64,000 bases of DNA. Source: Arcuatula senhousia. Lineage: Eukaryota > Mollusca > Bivalvia > Mytilida > Mytilidae. Of this stretch, positions 34,056 through 45,484 are shown piece after piece. Both the position numbers and the translations under genes were made by a program. The number at the start of each line of letters is the position of its first letter. Within the stretch, counting starts at the first letter, position 1. Location of the stretch: contig OZ020306.1 of NCBI GenBank assembly GCA_963971305.1, forward strand, positions 38,213,512 through 38,277,511. Reading direction: 5' to 3'. The notes below the pieces were generated by a model. It was not told where the DNA came from, searched no databases, and saw nothing but the letters and a program-made list of their open reading frames with translations.

Positions 34056-34465
34056 ATACAGTACTATGTGTACAGTCACAAAACCTACAAATGGTACAAA
34101 ATGGTATGTTTGTACTCAATGAGATGGCAAAATTAAATGCATTCAAGCGGTTTCTAATGAGGTCTCACCACAATTCCTCCATGACCTTTCTTGACTTTTC
34201 TGTGGCAGTAGCATAAGGCAAGGTCAATGGTTATCAGACAGAGACACGTAGGGGTAGACCAGCTCTTGCACCTGTTGAAAACACCGATCCAGCGTCATAT
34301 GCCATTTTCCTTTGATAAGAAATCAAAGTGCCACTTATGTTATATGAGGAACAAAACCACCCCATATACCATTGAGACAAACCAAGTTTGGATGTAACTG
34401 TTTTGGGAAACATCTGTGCCTACCTGAGTGTTTTACTAATAATCACACTGAAAGAAATTGTAAAT
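34056..34465 (+). pseudogene. piggyBac-like transposase, 3' part
   Basis: Continues the frame cut at 19662: YSHKTYKWYKM, then, after a frameshift, LNAFKRFLMRSHHNS, then RRGRPALAPV, and finally a Cys-rich end with CHLCYMRNKT and CNCFGKHLC. The last matches the C-terminal zinc-binding domain of piggyBac transposases, which recognises transposon ends. Frameshifts and stops separate these blocks. Confidence 0.75.
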
Positions 34466-34765
34466 ATTTGATAAAAAAAAATCGAACCAGTTCAATGTTA
34501 TGATATAAAATATAATAGCGCGACAATCCTTATTCAATTTAGGACAAAACTGTCAAGTTTCATGCACCAACACGCTTTAATTTTCTGCTTCTGCTTACAC
34601 CACGGTAGGATGCAGGCATCCGCACCCAACATGTACAAAACTCAGAATTGAGTTGAGACTGTATACACCAGGTTTCGATGAAAGCATCTGCTTATATTTA
34701 ACTCTGAATTAGGCTGATACTTTTATAGTTAGTCGCGGAGACAGCCATGTCGTATCGAAAATCTT

Positions 34766-35255
34766 GTCCCGTGCTGGTTCCGGGTGTCAAATGGATCCAC
34801 AACAGTACTAAGCTTTTCGGTAAAAGTCCACTTTAGAAGTTCCAAAACCTGACATCGGGTCAGGCCGCTTAGCCCGCAAAGCGATTAGGATGTGTACACC
34901 AGGTGATTGAATGGGGCAGCCCTGTAAAATGAAGGTCATCGAGCTATAATGCGGAAAACCTGACCGCAAACCGTAGTGGTTTACCGTGTTGACGAAAATG
35001 TCACGTTCTTTGCACGTCAAAGAACGCTGCTGTAGGTCTCAGTAAGAGTATGTCTCGTATGATCCCCATGCAGGAGTCTAAATTGCCCCTACCCATCACT
35101 CTTTTGTCCTTTGGCAGTCAAAACTCCTATCCGATAGGCCTTATATCCTATTTTCATCCTCTTCATCGTCATTATCTCATGTTCATTGTATCACCCTTTT
35201 CATGTTCATCTCCTGGATATAGCCGATATCGGGTTGGAGTAAAGCAATAACTAAA
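34766..35255 (+). mobile_element. family A retroposon
   Basis: Near full-length, diverged A copy from GTCCCGTGCTGGTTCCGGGT to AAAGCAATAACTAA. It abuts a half copy of the CATCCTCGG hairpin family (35262-35301). Confidence 0.75.
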
Positions 35256-35261
35256 TGAGTA

Positions 35262-35301
35262 AGCGAGCCTGAGAAGAACCCCTGGGTTTCCGAGGATGTA
35301 A
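35262..35301. mobile_element. half copy of the hairpin MITE family
   Basis: AGTAAGCGAGCCTGAGAAGA then CCCCTGGGTTTCCGAGGATG, matching one arm of the elements at 8589 and 13999. Confidence 0.6.
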
Positions 35302-35640
35302 CTAACTCAAAACATCTGAAAAATTTTACTAGACCAGGCATATCGAATAAGTTGTGACATATAAACATCATAAGCAGGTGAAGTAGGTATCTTACTTTCC
35401 AGGTAAGGAAAATTTATAAATAGAAATTCTATCTTTCATGTCCTTTTATCGTAAATCTTCGTTCGGAGATATCCACCGTGGTCAAATTTGAGATGCAAAT
35501 CCAAGAATGACATGGACCCATTGGATTCGGTGATTTTTTTAATCCCCTTCTCTGGAGGATATATCGAAGGAATCAAAGTTCCAAACAAAGCGTTGTTGAA
35601 AGACAGAAACATATGCCTTTTCACCAGTTATAGGGCAAAA
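35302..35640 (-). pseudogene. Penelope-like RT, C-terminal fragment
   Basis: Minus-strand text IKKITESNGSMSFLDLHL, LRTKIYDKRT and SPAYDVYMSQLIRYAW matches the C-terminal RT/thumb region of the Penelope ORF at 55245-58232 (IKDTTDSRKSASYLDLHLEI, RLYDKRDDF, SAPAYGVYVSQLIRYS). The similarity is moderate, so it is a different Penelope family, with stops and frameshifts. Confidence 0.7.
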
Positions 35641-35773
35641 TGGATAACTAGCTGTGCTAGTTGTTTTTTTTGGTACCGGAAAAAAAATGTTGAATAAAGA
35701 GACTGATAACTTAAAAACAATATACGCATCTACTGAGTCTATTTCTTTTCAGGAAGGTAAACCTGTCAGTGAA

Positions 35774-36311
35774 GGAGTTGGTGTTTTACGGCCTTGTATC
35801 CCGTGCAGGAACCGGGAGGCGAATAGGCCCGCAACAGCGCTAAGCTTGTCGGTATAAGTCCACTAAAGAGCGCTCAGAAACCTGACTTCGGGTCAGGCCG
35901 CTTAGCCCACAAAGCGACTGAGATGTGTGCTCCTGGTGGTTGAATGGGGCAGCTCTGTCATTATAAATGCCGGGGTCGGCAGGCTATGATGCAGAAAACA
36001 TGACCGCAAACAGTGGGCCAACGTGTATGGAGAGTGCCGTGCTTCATGCACGTAAAAGATCCCTTTGTGGATCGCCAAGTAGTGCACCACATAGACTAAA
36101 TTTGCAGCCCCTACCTACCTCTCCCCTTTTCCTGTGGTTCTTCAAAATTTGCTGTTTCATTTGTTTCTTACCCCATTCCCATATTTCTCATCAACATCAA
36201 ACACTTATCACCCGGACTTATCATTCACTCACTTTACGGCCTTGCAACGCTATACAGGTTATTTAAAGATTAAGGCATGAAAAAAGGATGTTTAAATGAA
36301 CATGAAATGAT
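35774..36311 (+). mobile_element. mosaic A/B retroposon with inverted B fragments at both ends
   Basis: The body (35797 to about 36221) has an A-type head (AGCGCTAAGCTTGTCGGTAT) and a B-type 3' half (GTAGTGCACCACATAGACTA). A minus-oriented B tail piece (GAGTTGGTGTTTTACGGCC) precedes it, and a minus-oriented B piece (ACGGCCTTGCAACGCTATAC) follows it. Confidence 0.65.
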
Positions 36312-36382
36312 CCACAAAATATGGTTTTATCACCTCCGATTCATGTTTGGTAAGCGGTAAGGCTTTCAAAATTATGGACCTG

Positions 36383-36726
36383 GTTAGTTATTTAGTTTTA
36401 AGTTTACTCACAAGCAGCACGATTTCGGCAACATCCGGGAGATGAACATGAAGGGGTGATACAATTAACATGAAATGATGATAAAGTGGAGGAAATGGGG
36501 ACACAAGGCCAATCGGGGAGGAAAGGTTTTGACTTCCACTTGAAAAAGGATTGATGGGCAGGTATTGACCATGGAAATCCTACGGGTCCTTCTGTACCAG
36601 GTTTCTATTACGTGAGGGGACGTGATAATTTTTCCAACACGCTGCACCATTATGGTTTGCGGTCAGGTTTTCCGCATTAAAGCCTGCTGCTGCGGGTCTA
36701 TTCGCAACCCAGAGCCCGCACAGGAT
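36383..36726 (-). mobile_element. family A retroposon, internally deleted
   Basis: Minus-strand A copy from GTTAGTTATTTAGTTT to a head-like CAACCCAGAGCCCGCAC, with a large internal deletion after GGTCAGGTTTTCCGCATTA. Confidence 0.7.
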
Positions 36727-37770
36727 TTTTAACAGGCATCAATATTCAATTTACTGGAAAGATTGTTTCATCATTACAGAATAATGACTTGTTAATTGCA
36801 CTGTTTAAAGTATTACATGTAAAAACAAAAATAGGGGGTTCTAGCTTCAGAATTATCTACAAATATATTCTTAAATTGTTGTAAATAAACAAAATCTAAA
36901 AACAAGGGAATGACACGTTCTACGCACTAAATCGTAACGTATTACCTTAATTTCGTCTTCAGTGAAGTTCTAAAGACGTTTTTTGTTTAAATATGATTAT
37001 ATATGTTGAGATTAGTTGAACACTATTTTTGTGAGAAAAAAATGCTTTCGTTGGTTTTAATCTTTTTTGTCTAAATACTTGGTTTTTCATTATCGTCCCA
37101 TAGTTAAATAGTCTTTTTAGCCGAAAACACAAAACAAACACTCTTTTATCACATTTATCATCACGGTCATTGTTTTGTTTGTATATATGTATACAAATGG
37201 GAATTAGATTTAGGATGAAGAAGAAATAATTTACCATGTTTTCTTCATCCAACATTCCCCATCATGATGATAATGATGATCATTTTGCCACTTTCAAGAC
37301 CTAGCTGATAGAATCATCTTGTTATTATGATTAAGGTCTACAGCATCATTAGCCAAGAGTGGTTTGCAATGTTTATTTTAAATACTGCATATATTGTTAA
37401 AGATCAGACATTTACTTACATTTCTTGTTTTATGGAAACATATACGTAGAGGATTTTCCAAAAACATGCACATGAAGACGAAAAATTGATTCACAGATGG
37501 TGATTGGAAACGAGTATCTACAACTTCATTATTTTAGATCCTGGTGGTCGAAATGCTTTTTAAGGAAATATGTTTAAATCCCCTATAAATCTCAGACTCG
37601 GTCTTGTAAACTTGTCAAATTAAAGCAGCCTACTCTGACAGGCTGTGCTAATATACTCTCCTTAAGCATACAAAAGTACTGTCTTAACATAAAATGTAGA
37701 GAATTTCCTGATAATCTTTTTGATCTACATATCATCCGGTTTCATGACTTGGATGCATCCGTTCGGGTTC
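36727..37770. other. non-coding stretch
   Basis: No gene or repeat recognised. Confidence 0.4.
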
Positions 37771-38071
37771 AGTGTTGTGCAACGTGTTGGGAAACATGCC
37801 ACGTTTCTCGCACGTTGAAGAACCCTGCAGCAGGTGTCGGTAAGAGTATGACCCGTAAGATCCCAATACAGGAGGCTAAATTGCTTGTCCTAACCCATCA
37901 TCCCTTTTTCCAGTTGCAGTCAAAACTCTCTTCCCGGACCTGCTTTGTATCACCATTTCCTCCACTTCATCATCATTTCATGTTCATTATCATGTTCATT
38001 GTATCACCCCTTTCATGTTCATCTCCCGGGTATAGACGAAATCGCGCTGTATTCGAGTACAGCAATAACTG
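37771..38071 (+). mobile_element. family A retroposon, 5'-truncated
   Basis: Matches the A family from its middle (AACGTGTTGGGAAACATGCC) to the 3' end (ACAGCAATAACT). Confidence 0.75.
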
Positions 38072-38180
38072 AATATTATGTGAAACCGGGTAAAGGTTGG
38101 CTATATCCCACTTAGGTAAGTGTTCCAAATGATTCAATTCTTCGTTGTCAGTCACATTAGATAAAGGTTCAAGATTGTGC

Positions 38181-38420
38181 AAGAAGCAAAGAGATAACGC
38201 ACCAATGGGATATTCGAATCTCAAAAGTCCGAAAGGGCAACGACAAACCGGTAAACACGAACAAAAGCAGCACTAAGAAACACAAAATCAACAACGCTTA
38301 CTCAAGTCGTAAAAAAAAGAGTGTGCTCCGGAAGAGTAAGCAGTTCCTGCCTGCTGAAGCACACCCGTCGTGTTGTTAATTTCCAATTCAGTGTGTCAAA
38401 TCCGGTAAAGGAAGACAAAT
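38181..38420 (-). mobile_element. Naiad-like Penelope 3'-end fragment
   Basis: Matches the 3' untranslated region of the element at 54964-58357: AAGAAGCA terminus, AAAAGTCCGAAAGGGCAACG, GTGCTCCGGAAGAGTAAGCA. It starts at the same 3' end, consistent with 5' truncation. Confidence 0.8.
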
Positions 38421-38951
38421 ATATGTGGGTATACACAATTCAATTAGTTGTTTAAATTTGTTCCTGTCCTGATTATTAGCACTAGTATGGCTGAAATACT
38501 GTAGACTGGTGATTAAACAAACGACAATCAACGTATGGACCAAATTGATTGTGATAAAACTTTACATGAAGGAAGTATATCATCACATGCAGATGTGCAT
38601 GAAGAATCTTCATCGCCCTAGGATATCATTTATGGAAGATAATTGGACTTTAGTTTTTTTTGCAGGATAGAGGAGTATCCTTTTGTGAGCTCGCTCACGG
38701 TATTACTTTGTTTGTAATTCAAGAACTGCATTTGATGTTTTATATCCAGCTTTGTCTTTAAAAGTGACATTACTAATAGCTTTCTTATGTATGTGTAAGT
38801 ATTTAAAGAAAAAAAAAACTCTTTTTTATATTTGGTTTCGCCATATTGCAATTTGTAAGCTTCAATTTAATATCATTCAAATGGATTTTGACATTCATAA
38901 TTTTTTCAGTTTTTGTAGATCATCGCTCGTTTTATTTTACTGGTATGTTGT

Positions 38952-41900
38952 TTACATGTATCTTATTTCATCGTATATTTGAAGGTATTCTGGCTCTGCT
39001 GTAGTAGTCTTTTCGGTTTGTTTAGACGGACGTCGATTCTTTGAGGAAGAGTCCATTTCGTTGTATGTCTGGCCATCTGTCTTACGATTAACATCTTCGT
39101 ATGACCTAAATCCGATTAAAAAATGTAATTTAATTCCAGTATAAAATTATTGTTTTCATGGACGAGAGGAAGGTGTAAAGAAGAATGAACAAATACATGT
39201 GTAAAGATTCTATCGAGTTATCGCAAGACATTTTTTTTAATTGGCAGGAACTTTACAATTATTTCAAGGAAACTTTTTATCATGTTGATAGATTTAAATT
39301 TATCTGATGCATAAAACCGGAGTTTTTTTGTATTGGAAAAAGTAAACTGGCTGTGGATCTTTTTACCTTAATTTGATAAACATTAATTTAGTTCTGCTTA
39401 CCGTTTTCTGTTTATCAACAGTAATCCTGAAATTATATTTTGGAAAAAATGAATAACTTAAACTTGATTTAATCTTCCAATTGTATGCGTCGTAATACTT
39501 TGTACAATCTACTGATAAGTGATATTTTAATTTTCTGATGTAAAGAAATTGATTATCTATTAATTGCCCGTCTCTACCATCACTCCTTTTCCCAGTGACA
39601 GTCAAAACTCTCCTCTCCGAATGGCCTTGTGTCCCCATTTCCTCCACTTCATTATTCCATGTTCATAGTATCATCCATATCATATTAATCTCCAGGATAA
39701 AACCCAGATCACGCTGCTTGGAAGTGAAGCAATAATTTGCTAACATTAAATCTAAAGTAGTTTTTTTTTTCAGAAGCAAAGAGGCATCAATGTTGCATTT
39801 TAGTGTCAAAAAACCGAAAGGGCAACAATAAAACCGGTAAACACGAACTAAAACAGCACGGCCAACTTAACGGCCAAGTTAATGCAAGTGTTGATTACCA
39901 GTTTGGATAAACGTTCTGTGGAATTATTGCTAATTTTTATAATATTGCATTTGAACATCTTACCTTTTTTATGTAGAACAAAACAGGCAAAACATTCACA
40001 AATTTGTGCTAAAATCAGTAGGACAACAATAACTATCAATGCATTCTGAACAGTCACATCACATGCTAAAAAGAAAAAAAAAGAAAAAAAAGAAATTCAT
40101 GTTTTGATTATACGCCTTTAGCTTGTTTGGAACGAAATATAATTAGACCAATTAAGTATAAGTGATGTTTAACCATTAAACTCTAATACATCACACAATA
40201 CTAATGTATCACATAAATATAGGAATTTAATGATAATCATTTTTTTAAGATTTAGAATGCTTTTTCGCAGGTGTAAATGCGACTCTCCATCTTTAAAATA
40301 ATTCCATTTTATCACGACCACTAATGTTCTAAATCACAACCCAATCAAGGGTTATGCGAGGAAATTCGTTTGAGGAAATTCCCGGTTATGATTTTGTAGA
40401 AGAGTTTTCTGGAAAGTGTTCTCTTATTTCAACTTGTCAGGGGCATTAGGTTTTACTCAAATCCGTCCGTATGAATTTCCGTCAAGCTTTTCTCAGAAAC
40501 CGTACATGGGAATGATTTGAAACTTGGTAGGATGGTTCAGCATGACAAACTGTATGTCTTAAGCGACTTAACTGTCAGACCTGTTGGACATCTACTTCCT
40601 GTTTTGGACTGGTCCAATATGAAAAACTATGGAAATAGACTTGAAAATTTCCTAGAGCTTTTCTCAAAAACCATACATGGTAATGATTTGAAATTTGGTA
40701 GGATGGTTCAGCAAGACAAATTGTGTTTTAAGCGACTTTCAGACCTGTTGGACATTCTCTTCCCGTTTTGGACTAGTCCGATATGAAAAACTGAAAATAT
40801 ACTTGAAAATTTCCTTCAAGCTATTCTCAGAAACCGTACATGGGAATGATTTGAAACTTGGTAGTATGGGTTAGTATGACAAACTAGCCTTGCAGACTTT
40901 CAGACCTGTTGGATATTCACTTCCTGTTTTGGACAAGTCCGATATGAAAAACTATGAAAATATACTTGAATATTTCTTTCAAGCTTTTCTCGGAAACCGT
41001 ACATGGGAATGATTTTGAAACTTGGTAGGATGGGAAAGTATGACAAACTGTTTGTCCTTAGCGACTTTCAGGTCTGTCGGACATCTACTTCCTGTTTTTG
41101 ACTAGGCGGATATGAAAATCTATGAAAATTGACTTTAAATTTTCCGTCAAGCTTTTTTCAAAAACCATACATAGCAATGATTTAAAACTTGGTAGGATGA
41201 TTCACTATCACAAACTGTACGTCCTAGGTGACCTTTCAGGTTTGTCGGACATCTACATTTCTTTTGAAACTGGGCCGATATAGAAAAAAACCTGTGAAAA
41301 TCGACTTAAAAACCTCCGTCAAGCTTTTCTCAAAAATCGTACATGGGAATGATTTGAAAATTAGTAGAATGGTTTACTATGACAAACTAAATTTAAGTCC
41401 TAGGCGACTTTCAGACCTGTCAGGCATCTACTTTTTGATTAAGACTGTGCCGATATGAAAAACTATGAATATCGACTTGAAAATTTTCGTCATGCTGTTC
41501 TCAGGAGTCCTGTCCTGGGCCAAGGTGGCGAATAGGCCCGTAGAAGAGCCTAGCTTGACGTAAGAGGCGACTAGGGGTCTTGGGATTCTTACGTCGTGTC
41601 AGTGCTCACTCCACAGAGCGACCAAGTGTGTACTCTAGGTGGCTGAATAGGGTAAACCCTGGCCCTCGTCCGCGGGGTTGTCAGTTCTTTAATACAAAAA
41701 CGCTGACCGCTAATCATAGTGGACCAACGTGTGTGGAGAGTGCCACGCTTCTTGCACGTTAAAGACCCCTTTATGGACCACAACGAAGTACACCACATAG
41801 GCTAAATTTTCTGTCCCCTACCCACCTCTCCCCTTTTCCTGCGGTTCTTCAATACTTACTGTTACTTTGTTTCCTACCCAATCCCAATATTTCATTTATC

Positions 41901-44513
41901 ATCATCAGTTCACGTGCATTTTATCATCCTTTTCATGTTCATCGCCTTTAAATAAACTATATAGCGTTGCAAGGGCGTAAACACCAACTCACTCATTCAC
42001 TCAATTTTCTCAGTATCCGTACATGGAAAAGATTTGAAACTGAAGGATGGTTCAGTATGAAAAACTACATCCTTAGTGACTTTCAGGTCTTTCGGACATC
42101 TTCTTCCTATTTGGGGCATAGCGGCGGCATCCGTGTCCCATGGATACATTCCTATTTATTAATGTTTATTGTCATTCCCCACCATTTTGTGAAATTATAG
42201 AATTTAGTCAGCTGTAGTTATGGCTAGACTTTAAGAAACAACTTATTTCAAATCCTTTATTTTTTCGTGGACATGTCTAAAATTTACACCCTTGGAACCT
42301 CGGCCAAACAATAAAATTTGATAATTTTAAAGCCACAGATTACCATGATATAAGTATCTTTAAAAACTAGTTATTCTTAAAGACGACTTCATTCTCCTAC
42401 TTATCATTACACGGCAGGTCTGCAAACGAATTACCTCGCAGAACCTGGAGTTGTCATTTAGGATATAGGTGGTCCTGTTATTATCGTATACAAGTTCCAT
42501 AAGAGTGCAAAATGTCTGTTAAAAGTTGTATTGTACAGAGTTGAAATGAAATCTGTTTTTAAAAAAATGTCCGGATGTTAAGATTGCCCTTATATTGTCC
42601 ATAAAATTCTGTTCAATATATTTATTGAAATGCAGTTTTAGCGAATTAAGAAATCTTGGGGCTTATCATATGTGCAGTCAAGAATTCACACACGATAACA
42701 AATGTAACATTTTGCACAAAGAAATGTTTTAAGTATGTAAGATATAGTATTCTTACCTTGATTTTCTGAATTCGTTTTGACTGAAGGAAAACAAAATACC
42801 ATTTAAACCCAGCATTACATATACGATCGTATCAATTTTATAGTTAAAGATTTATAAGTATTTTATAAACAGCGTTTAAAAGCAGTTTTTGCATGAGGAA
42901 TCGACTTTTGTCGAAACTATTGTACTTACTAACGTTATGCAGAAGAAAATTAGGTAGCGGTCGTTGATCTTGGCATATTTTTGTATAATGCTTTATGCTC
43001 TTCATATAGTGTTTGGCGTTTTCAGTCTTTTGGGTAGAAAGTCTTTAAATAGACAAAACCCGTGTCACGCAAGTAAATTCGTTATACTTGTACATAAACC
43101 TTATGACAAACAATAAATCTAATTGATACCTGCTTCAAACCAACAATTAACCTAATTGATACTTGCTTCAAACAAACAGTTGATTTCACTTTATACCTTC
43201 AGTTCGTATTGCAATCGTTATCACATCCATAACAGAAGTAGCACCATCAATAGATGAGAACCGCGCTGTACATGTAATATTGCTACCATGAAACTGTTTT
43301 GTTACTCTATGTATATTAAAAGTAAATTTAAGATTTTGTCTATCACAAGTAGCATTGTATAAAGATGTGTTAGTCTGTATCTTGTCACATCGATTATCAA
43401 CTGTTATCCAATAAACCAATGGCCCCGTTTCCAATGAGCTGGTAAACTGGACTAAAACTGGAAATCCTGTTGTAATGCATGTCAATTCAAGACTTGAATC
43501 TGCCGTCACTGGTAGGTTCTTGTTTGTTGTTAGTAGGACTGTATCTATGCTGTAAACTATAAAATAAAGATATATGACTTTATATGGAAATAACGCATGG
43601 CAGTAGAGTCATGTTTTTGTGCTTTGTCTTGGAATATTGATAGGAGGAGGTTGGGCCCCAAAAAAACTAGTTTAACCCCGCCACATATTACATGTGCCTG
43701 TCCTAAGCCAGGATTCTTTGACAAAGCTTTCGTTTGTACTTGTCTTTTTTGATGTTTTCTGTTCCTTGTTTAAGAAGGGGGTCTATCTGTGACTATTTCA
43801 GGGCTGGATTTGAATTATATGCATTTTATTTAGACCATGGGCCAATTGCAGAACCGCCAGCAGTGCCAAATGGAGGCGCCTCGTTGAAGGCTGCTGGTGG
43901 TTGTCCATTGTGTTTTTTCTAAATTGCCGTTTACAAAAAAATGGTTTAATTGTGGGTTGTGTCGCGTACACTTATTCCACATCTCATGTTTTTCTATGTG
44001 TTGAAGCAATTAAATGACACATTGGTTCTTCTTTGCTTCTTTTCTTTCAGTTACGAATTTGTAAATAAAGAAAATATTTTTAACATCGAAAGCATGCTTG
44101 ATATGGTTTCCTGAAAAGTTTCATGATACGAGTGTATGACTTCACCATTTTAAAAATTATTCAGACATTATTGCGGAAATAGTTGTATAGAGAAGCCTTA
44201 AATCAACAAACATCTGACGTTTTTCTTTCCATTTACAATGTTTCTTTGTTGACCAACAAACAAATGCCATTTTTTATGTCACTTTCAAGTTTCAAAGCCA
44301 ATATTTCACATTACATGTTTCATTTTGATAAAAAAAATAGTCTTTTGTCATTCTTTGTGACTCTTGCTTTAGAGACCACACTACTAGGATTCTTATAAGA
44401 CTAGAAGTACATATTATCGAATTCAAACTGTAATACTTTTGAAATTTTTACTTACCTTCTTTGAACCAAATTACAATTATCATCATATTAATTCGTAAAA
44501 TTATTCCAGCCAT
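38952..44513 (-). CDS. Ig-domain type I membrane protein with tyrosine-rich tail (six exons)
   Basis: Hand-assembled exons (minus strand): 44513-44456, 43556-43197, 42780-42757, 40065-39964, 39426-39402, 39105-38952. All have GT/AG borders and consistent phases (1,1,1,1,2), giving 723 nt and 240 aa. Residues 1-19 form a hydrophobic signal peptide (MMIIVIWF). Residues 20-139 form one Ig-like domain with C46, W69 and C115, extra C76/C90, and N-glycosylation sites at 82, 87 and 112. A transmembrane helix spans about 156-176. The tail has YEDV (192), YNEM (204), YLQI (230) and YDEI (234). YEDV-x8-YNEM has ITAM-like spacing and YNEM fits a PI3K SH2 site. It is likely a cell-surface receptor, perhaps immune; the ligand is unknown. 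Introns hold a 173-bp satellite, SINEs and a Penelope fragment. The first exon and the 24- and 25-nt exons are the least certain. Confidence 0.7.
39567..39735 (+). mobile_element. family A retroposon, 5'-truncated, in an intron
   Basis: Only the last third of the A family (GACAGTCAAAACTCTCCTCT to GTGAAGCAATAA), in the intron between the transmembrane exon and the next exon of the Ig gene. Confidence 0.7.
39772..39862 (-). mobile_element. Naiad-like Penelope 3'-end fragment in an intron
   Basis: AGAAGCAAAGAGG terminus and ACCGAAAGGGCAACAATAAA, matching the 3' end of the full Penelope element. A very short copy. Confidence 0.7.
40440..42130. repeat. satellite array, about 173-bp unit, in an Ig-gene intron
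   Basis: Six to seven diverged units, each with CTTTTCTCAGAAACCGTACA, GATTTGAAACTTGGTAGGAT, GACTTTCAGACCTGT and CTTCCTGTTTTGGAC. A B retroposon (41506-42000) interrupts the last units. Confidence 0.85.
41506..42000 (+). mobile_element. family B retroposon, full length
   Basis: Plus-strand B copy with head GTCCTGTCCTGGGCC and tail ACACCAACTCACTCATTCAC, inserted into the 173-bp satellite. The flanks TGTTCTCAG and TTTTCTCAG may be the target duplication. Confidence 0.8.
42960..43075 (+). ncRNA. dead hammerhead-ribozyme relic
   Basis: Aligns by eye with the ribozyme element at 59431-59831: TTATGCTCTTCATATAGTGT, then GGTAGA, stem II AGTCTTTAAATAGAC, then AAAACCCGTGTCACGC. The CTGATGA core is deleted, so it cannot cleave. 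It lies in an intron of the Ig gene. Confidence 0.6.
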
Positions 44514-45388
44514 ACTTATATTTAAAAAAACTCCCTTAAACCAAAGACATCTGTAGTCGCACAGGAATAAATAAAAGTTTAACAATTGTATGTCGTAAAT
44601 TGTTATTTATTGTTGACACACAGGACTGGCGATTTAATTTTAACCCAAGACCAAACGATTTACGATCAAATATTATATGATAAGTTCAACTTCAATCGTA
44701 TCATCTTCAAATATGTATAAAATGATAACAAATTTGGTAAGGGTGGGACTTATTCTTGTTACCCGAGTTTACGGACATGCTACATGATTAAGTCGTCATG
44801 TAAATTCGTCAAACTGAAACGCACAATTTTTATTTTACTGAAATTTCATCTATTAAATCTATTGTTTAATAGCGAGCACAGTTCGTAACGGAGAGCTCTA
44901 CAGCAGGTTCCCGCGAAATATTTGCCTAATGCTGATATTGATTTTTTTGTCAGGATATGGTATGCTTCTCAAAGGAATCTGGAATGAATGTTAAAATTTT
45001 ACCCATTTTGTTTGTCGCATTCCAAAAATTATTTATGTCATGATTTTAAGGAGAACAATAATCTGATGACGATTTTTTTGTAGTAACCACATTTCAATGA
45101 TTTTTTCTTACTTTTCTATTTTACGTTCAATCGCCCTAAGCATCTCGTCCCAAATTAAACGTTCTAGAAAATGCACCAAAATAAAAATAACTACGATGAT
45201 TTGAAATCAAATCTTTTTTATACGTTCTTTAAAAATTGTTTACAATGACACTTTAAACACGTTAACTTTGTATGTCTTCTGTTCAAAATTGATCAATCAA
45301 AATATTTCATTCGGGTAACTCGGAAATTTACCAAAACGCACCTCGCACATGTTTTTCCTTTTAGGTAAACAAATGACTAGTAAACAAA
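44514..45388. other. non-coding stretch upstream of the Ig gene
   Basis: Would contain the promoter of the minus-strand Ig gene. No clear TATA or initiator was chosen and no repeat recognised. Confidence 0.4.
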
Positions 45389-45484
45389 TGTTTATGTTCA
45401 TTTTATCATCCTTTTCATGTTCATCGCCTGTAAATAACCTATATAGCGTTGCACGGGCGTAAAACACCAACTCACTCACTCACC
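45389..45484 (+). mobile_element. family B retroposon, strongly 5'-truncated
   Basis: Only the last 95 bp of the B family, ending in CACCAACTCACTCACTCAC. Confidence 0.75.

Larger units (their letters stand above)
19659..34059 (-). mobile_element. Ty3/gypsy LTR retrotransposon, 14.4 kb, inserted in the piggyBac gene
   Basis: LTRs at 19663-20603 and 33136-34055, 4-bp duplication ATAC at 19659-19662 and 34056-34059. Orientation is minus: primer-binding site, gag, protease, RT/RNase H and integrase read leftwards from the right LTR. The coding core is interrupted by frameshifts, stops and a SINE, so it is inactive. LTR copies differ by scattered substitutions and by indels of tens of bases, so the insertion is not recent. 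Unusually, about 6.8 kb between integrase and the left LTR contain a zinc-finger/T1 relic, a giant inverted repeat and a SAM exon. Confidence 0.9.
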
